Origin: Aciduliprofundum sp. MAR08-339
GTDB taxonomy: Archaea > Thermoplasmatota > Thermoplasmata > Thermoplasmatales > Aciduliprofundaceae
DNA length: 64,000 bases
Direction of reading: 5' to 3'
Assembly: GCF_000327505.1 (NCBI RefSeq)
Contig: NC_019942.1
Span: 992,001-1,056,000 of the forward strand
The notes under the pieces were generated by a model. It ran no database searches. It worked only from the letters and a program-made list of their open reading frames with translations, and was not told the origin of the DNA. Of this stretch, positions 60,555 to 64,000 are shown one piece after another (within the stretch, counting starts at the first letter, position 1; every line of letters begins with the position of its first letter). The position numbers were made by a program, and so were the translations under genes.

Positions 60555-61492
60555 GTGAGATTCTGGAAAGGGTGAGGTCTGGGGATAGAGTTGCACTTTC
60601 AAAATTAATAACAATGATGGAGAAGGATGCGGATCTTAGGAAGGAAGTGATAGGAAAGATATATGGGTGTCCGGTGAAGGGTAAGATCATATGCTTCACA
60701 GGTCCTCCGGGAGTGGGAAAGAGCACATTAATAGATCATGTTATTTCCCTCCTGGTTGAAAGGGGTAAGAAGGTTGGAGTGATCCTTGTTGATCCAAGAT
60801 CCCCCTACACCGGTGGAGCGATACTGGGCGACAGAATAAGAATGCAGAGACACGCAACAAACCCAAATGTCTTCATTAGAAGCATAAGTTGTGCAGATAA
60901 TCCGGAGGGCATATCGAGGTCTGTTAAGGATATTCTCAAGATTCTCGCCCTTGCAGGAATGAATTACATAATTGTGGAAACCGTGGGCACGGGGCAGATT
61001 GCAGTGGAGGTATCGTACATCTGCCATACCACTGTGCTGGTTCTCATGCCAAATATGGGTGACGACATACAGATGATGAAGGCAGGGATAATTGAGAGTG
61101 CGGATATATATGTCATTAACAAGTGTGATATAAACGGAGCGGATCTTACGGAGGCTTATTTGAGGGATAACGTGGAACCCAGAAATGGGTGGAAGCCACC
61201 AATAGTGAGAACAATAGGGTATAACAGGGCTACTGTGATACCACTTCTTGATAAGATTGAGGAGCACTTGAGTATGGAGAATCCAATGTATGTTGATAAG
61301 ATAAGGGGATTGCTTAGAACTATGTTTCTGGACCATGTGGATGATCTTGCAATTGAATTCCTCAATGGAAACGAGTCCTTTGATGCCTATGTGAAGAAGG
61401 TGGCAGAATGCCAGTGTGATTATTATAGTGCAGTAGAGAATCTTTATGAAATCTTTAAAAAGGAGGTGCTCTGCAATGATAAAGAAGATTGA
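60542..61492 (+). CDS. meaB: MeaB/ArgK-type GTPase, mutase chaperone
   Basis: A 316-residue G3E GTPase that protects and reloads methylmalonyl-CoA mutase. The P-loop is [15 protein letters not shown], with [32 protein letters not shown] (switch region) and NKCD for guanine recognition. Its position between mutase subunits and epimerase excludes an arginine-kinase role. Confidence 0.94.
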   Translation: MGEVSEILERVRSGDRVALSKLITMMEKDADLRKEVIGKIYGCPVKGKIICFTGPPGVGKSTLIDHVISLLVERGKKVGVILVDPRSPYTGGAILGDRIRMQRHATNPNVFIRSISCADNPEGISRSVKDILKILALAGMNYIIVETVGTGQIAVEVSYICHTTVLVLMPNMGDDIQMMKAGIIESADIYVINKCDINGADLTEAYLRDNVEPRNGWKPPIVRTIGYNRATVIPLLDKIEEHLSMENPMYVDKIRGLLRTMFLDHVDDLAIEFLNGNESFDAYVKKVAECQCDYYSAVENLYEIFKKEVLCNDKED

Positions 61493-61865
61493 TCATGTTG
61501 CAATAGCGGTTAAAAATTTGGAAGAGGGCGTGAAAATATGGAAGGATATGGGGTTTGAAGTGGAATATGAGAATGTGGATGAGCAGGGAGTAAGGGTTGG
61601 GATAATCCATCTTGGCAATGCTAGAATAGAGGTTCTGGAGCCAATTAAAGATAATTCTCCAATCAATAAGTTTTTAGAGAAAAGGGGCGAAGGGTTACAT
61701 CATCTTGCCGTTGAGGTGGAAAACATTGAAAAATCTCTGAAATCTTTAAAAGAGATGGGATACAGGCTTATTGATGAAGAGCCCAGGCTCGGAGCAGAAG
61801 GTAAGAAAATAGCATTTGTTCACCCCAAGAGCACCAGATTTCTTCTTGAACTGGTGGAGGGATAA
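61476..61865 (+). CDS. mce: Methylmalonyl-CoA epimerase
   Basis: A 129-residue VOC-fold enzyme that interconverts (2S)- and (2R)-methylmalonyl-CoA. Metal ligands are in [14 protein letters not shown] (His), [12 protein letters not shown] (His) and RFLLELVEG (Glu). ATG 61476 has AAGGAGGTG upstream and overlaps the meaB 3' end by 17 bases. Confidence 0.94.
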   Translation: MIKKIDHVAIAVKNLEEGVKIWKDMGFEVEYENVDEQGVRVGIIHLGNARIEVLEPIKDNSPINKFLEKRGEGLHHLAVEVENIEKSLKSLKEMGYRLIDEEPRLGAEGKKIAFVHPKSTRFLLELVEG

Positions 61866-61867
61866 GT

Positions 61868-63547
61868 GTGAATGTGGAAAAAATAATCAGGGAAAGGGAG
61901 CGTTGGGAAAGTACAACTCTAAAAAAATTCCTTGAGAAGAGGAATGAGTGGAAAAAATTTGTGCTGGATTTTGATGTTGGGATTGATAGGCTATACACAC
62001 CGGTAAATCTTAAGGATTGGGACTATCTCGAAAAATTGGGATTTCCTGGAGAGTATCCCTTCACCAGGGGCGTTTATCCCACAATGTACCGTGGTCGGCT
62101 GTGGACAATGAGGCAATATGCGGGTTTCGGAACCGCGGAGGAGACAAACAAAAGGTACAAGTTTCTGCTGGAGCAGGGACAAACGGGACTCAGTGTGGCA
62201 TTTGATCTCCCCACTCAAGTGGGATACGATTCCGATGATCCCATGGCTTTGGGGGAAGTGGGCAAGGTGGGTGTTGCCATAGATACCATTGAGGATATGC
62301 GAATCCTGTTTGATGGGATACCGCTGGACAAAATAAGCACATCAATGACCATAAATTCCACGGCGGCAATACTTTTAAGCATGTATCAAATTGTTGGGGA
62401 GGAAAACGGCATCTCTCCCGGTATATTGAGGGGAACAATTCAGAATGATATACTTAAGGAATACATAGCCAGAGGCACATATATATTTCCACCTCAACCA
62501 TCAATGCGCATGGTGGCGGATACCATTGTATACTGTGCTGAAAAAATACCAAAGTGGAATCCCATAAGCATCTCAGGGTATCACATTCGCGAGGCTGGAA
62601 GCACTGCGGTTCAGGAGGTGGCATTCACAATAGGTGATGGTATCGAGTATGTTCGATGGATTACCCGTAGAGGTGTGGATGTTGATAAGTTTGCTCCCCG
62701 CCTTTCCTTCTTCTTTGCAGCGCACAATAATTTCTTTGAAGAGATTGCCAAGTTCAGAGCCGCCAGAAGGATATGGGCAAAGGTTATGCGTGAAAGGTTT
62801 GGCGCGAAAAATCCCAAGTCAATGATGATGCGTTTTCACACCCAAACCGGAGGTTCCACCCTTACTGCCCAGCAGCCCTTTAACAACATAGTTCGTGTGG
62901 CAATTCAGGCACTTGCTGCTGTTCTCGGAGGGACTCAGAGTTTACATACAAATTCCTATGATGAGGCACTAGCACTACCAACCCGCAAATCTGTGGAAAT
63001 TGCCTTGCGTACGCAGCAGATTATAGCGTATGAAAGTGGCGTGGTGGATACCATCGATCCAATGGGCGGTTCCTACTATGTTGAATGGCTTACGGATACG
63101 ATTGAGGAGGAAGTGTGGAAATATCTGGATAGGATTGAAGAAATGGGTGGAATGACCAGAGCCATAGAGGTCGGATATGTGCAGAAGGAGATAGCAGATT
63201 CAGCCTACCGGATGCAGATGGATATTGAAAATGGAGACCGTATTGTAGTGGGTGTTAATAGATTTGTAGATGAAAAAGAGGAGGTGAGTATCGAGATAAT
63301 GAGGGTTTGTGAAGAAATGTGTATGAGGCAAATAGAGCGACTTCGTAGGTTTAGGGTGAACAGGGATAGCAGTAGGGTAGAAAGGGCTTTAAATGAACTA
63401 AGCAGGATTGCGGAGATGGAAGAATCCAACGAAACCAATATTGTGCCATATATTTATCAATGTGTGAAGAGCAATGCCACCCTTGGTGAGATTGTATCCG
63501 CACTCAAGGAAGTGTACGGAGAGTACCGTGCTCCAACGGTGATATGA
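61868..63547 (+). CDS. mcmA1: Methylmalonyl-CoA mutase large (catalytic) subunit, GTG start
   Basis: A 559-residue TIM-barrel subunit that rearranges methylmalonyl-CoA to succinyl-CoA. The active-site block [26 protein letters not shown] contains the radical-control tyrosine; [19 protein letters not shown] and [21 protein letters not shown] are further signatures. It lacks the C-terminal B12 domain, which is the separate gene at 60171. GTG start at 61868 with GGAGGGA upstream. Confidence 0.95.
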   Translation: MNVEKIIRERERWESTTLKKFLEKRNEWKKFVLDFDVGIDRLYTPVNLKDWDYLEKLGFPGEYPFTRGVYPTMYRGRLWTMRQYAGFGTAEETNKRYKFLLEQGQTGLSVAFDLPTQVGYDSDDPMALGEVGKVGVAIDTIEDMRILFDGIPLDKISTSMTINSTAAILLSMYQIVGEENGISPGILRGTIQNDILKEYIARGTYIFPPQPSMRMVADTIVYCAEKIPKWNPISISGYHIREAGSTAVQEVAFTIGDGIEYVRWITRRGVDVDKFAPRLSFFFAAHNNFFEEIAKFRAARRIWAKVMRERFGAKNPKSMMMRFHTQTGGSTLTAQQPFNNIVRVAIQALAAVLGGTQSLHTNSYDEALALPTRKSVEIALRTQQIIAYESGVVDTIDPMGGSYYVEWLTDTIEEEVWKYLDRIEEMGGMTRAIEVGYVQKEIADSAYRMQMDIENGDRIVVGVNRFVDEKEEVSIEIMRVCEEMCMRQIERLRRFRVNRDSSRVERALNELSRIAEMEESNETNIVPYIYQCVKSNATLGEIVSALKEVYGEYRAPTVI

Positions 63548-63551
63548 TGCG

Positions 63552-63568
63552 CAAGTATAATATACTTG
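63552..63568. promoter_or_regulatory. 17-bp perfect palindrome overlapping a TATA-like box
   Basis: CAAGTATAATATACTTG is fully symmetric around one central base and contains a TATA-like core. It lies in the 77-base gap between the mutase and the carboxylase gene, 57 bases before the next ATG. It could be an internal promoter with operator. Confidence 0.5.
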
Positions 63569-63624
63569 GAGCATTTACTATCGTCGAAACTCGTTAAACC
63601 GATTGACGGAAGTGAGGGATTATT

Positions 63625-64000
63625 ATGCTAGAAGAAAAAAGAAAAAAAGCCATGCAGGGTGGCGGAGAAGAGCGCATAAGAAAACAGCATGAAAAGGGTA
63701 AACTCACGGCCAGAGAGAGAATAGAGAAACTCCTTGATCCCGGAACATTTGTTGAGATAGGAATGTTTGCCCAGTCTCGTGCCACTGATTTTGGAATGGA
63801 CAAAAAGAGGGTACTGGGAGACGGAGTTGTCACAGGCTATGGTACCATAAATGGAAAACTTGTATTTGTGTACGCTCAGGATTTCACAGTTCTCGGTGGC
63901 TCCTTGGGAGAGATGCATGCTCAGAAAATAACCACGATCATGGATCTGGCGTTGAAAAACGGAGCACCGATAATTGGCATAAACGATTCAGGGGGAGCAA
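63625..64000 (+). CDS. pccB: Propionyl-CoA/acyl-CoA carboxylase carboxyltransferase subunit, 3'-truncated
   Basis: The first 125 codons of a biotin-dependent carboxyltransferase beta subunit: [66 protein letters not shown] and the oxyanion region INDSGGA at the window end. Following the mutase operon, propionyl-CoA is the likely substrate. In fermenters a related subunit can act as methylmalonyl-CoA decarboxylase or transcarboxylase, so the direction is open. GTGAGGG precedes the ATG. Confidence 0.92.
   Translation, partial: MLEEKRKKAMQGGGEERIRKQHEKGKLTARERIEKLLDPGTFVEIGMFAQSRATDFGMDKKRVLGDGVVTGYGTINGKLVFVYAQDFTVLGGSLGEMHAQKITTIMDLALKNGAPIIGINDSGGA

Noticed and set aside
1-64000. CRISPR arrays, insertion sequences, transposases or phage genes
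   Set aside because: No spaced direct repeats, transposase motifs or terminal inverted repeats were seen anywhere in the window.

Overview
The window reads as archaeal chromosome. The ribosomal-protein order is archaeal, with S4e, L32e, L19e and the RNase P subunit Pop4 interleaved. It also carries an archaeal adenylate kinase and CMP kinase, Cbf5, a 14-gene Mbh-type membrane-bound hydrogenase and TATA-type promoters, some apparently leaderless. No L34e or L14e gene lies in the secY-adk-cmk-cbf5 stretch, and SecY has an N-terminal extension. Together with the anaerobic peptide/organic-acid metabolism, this fits a Thermoplasmatota member of the Aciduliprofundum (DHVE2) type. That assignment is inference; no 16S rRNA gene is present.

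Layout: (1) 1-2045: 3' part of urocanate hydratase (histidine breakdown) and a zinc-ribbon/RHH-like small protein. (2) 2083-17961: one long plus-strand ribosomal operon behind a strong TATA box and a GC-rich, foldable 5' leader: L3, L4, L23, L2, S19, L22, S3, L29, Pop4, S17, L14, L24, S4e, L5, S14, S8, L6, L32e, L19e, L18, S5, L30, L15, SecY, Adk, DUF106/EMC3-like protein, Cmk and Cbf5. (3) 17947-21449: tRNA-Arg(TCG) overlapping the cbf5 stop, tRNA-Gly(GCC), an Asp/Glu-racemase-family enzyme, tRNA-Ser(CGA), two coiled-coil proteins and an isoaspartyl peptidase/asparaginase. (4) 21685-38259: an uninterrupted plus-strand run of HdrC, HdrB, an HdrA carrying an inserted GltD/NfnB flavoprotein, a second HdrA-like protein, MvhD, an FrhB/FdhB-like protein, fumarate-reductase-type Fe-S and flavoprotein subunits, an HdrB-like protein and a LutB-like protein, then malic enzyme and succinyl-CoA synthetase. 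Two-subunit fumarase follows (38554-39978). (5) 39992-58430: a nickel/hydrogenase island with a CbiMNQO-type Ni/Co importer, NikR, mbhA-N, hypCDFEA, a MinD-like HypB substitute and a hydrogenase maturation protease. (6) 58435-60022: SufBD and SufC. (7) 60171-64000: methylmalonyl-CoA mutase small subunit, MeaB, epimerase, mutase large subunit and the start of a propionyl-CoA carboxylase carboxyltransferase.

How it fits together (inference): the window encodes almost the whole connection pyruvate-malate-fumarate-succinate-succinyl-CoA-methylmalonyl-CoA-propionyl-CoA. The fumarate/succinate step has no membrane anchor but sits inside an Hdr/MvhD/FrhB/GltD electron-transfer cluster. This suggests a soluble flavin-based bifurcating or confurcating complex joining NAD(P)H (or F420H2/formate), ferredoxin and fumarate/succinate. 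Reduced ferredoxin could then be reoxidised by the membrane-bound hydrogenase with H+/Na+ pumping. The nickel importer, NikR and Hyp proteins supply its active site.

Most worth a second look: the Hdr-fumarate reductase cluster and its HdrA-GltD insertion fusion, the structured L3 leader, missing catalytic residues in several enzymes (urocanase Cys, racemase Cys, CCG cysteines), and palindromes in the mbh, hypC and carboxylase promoter regions.
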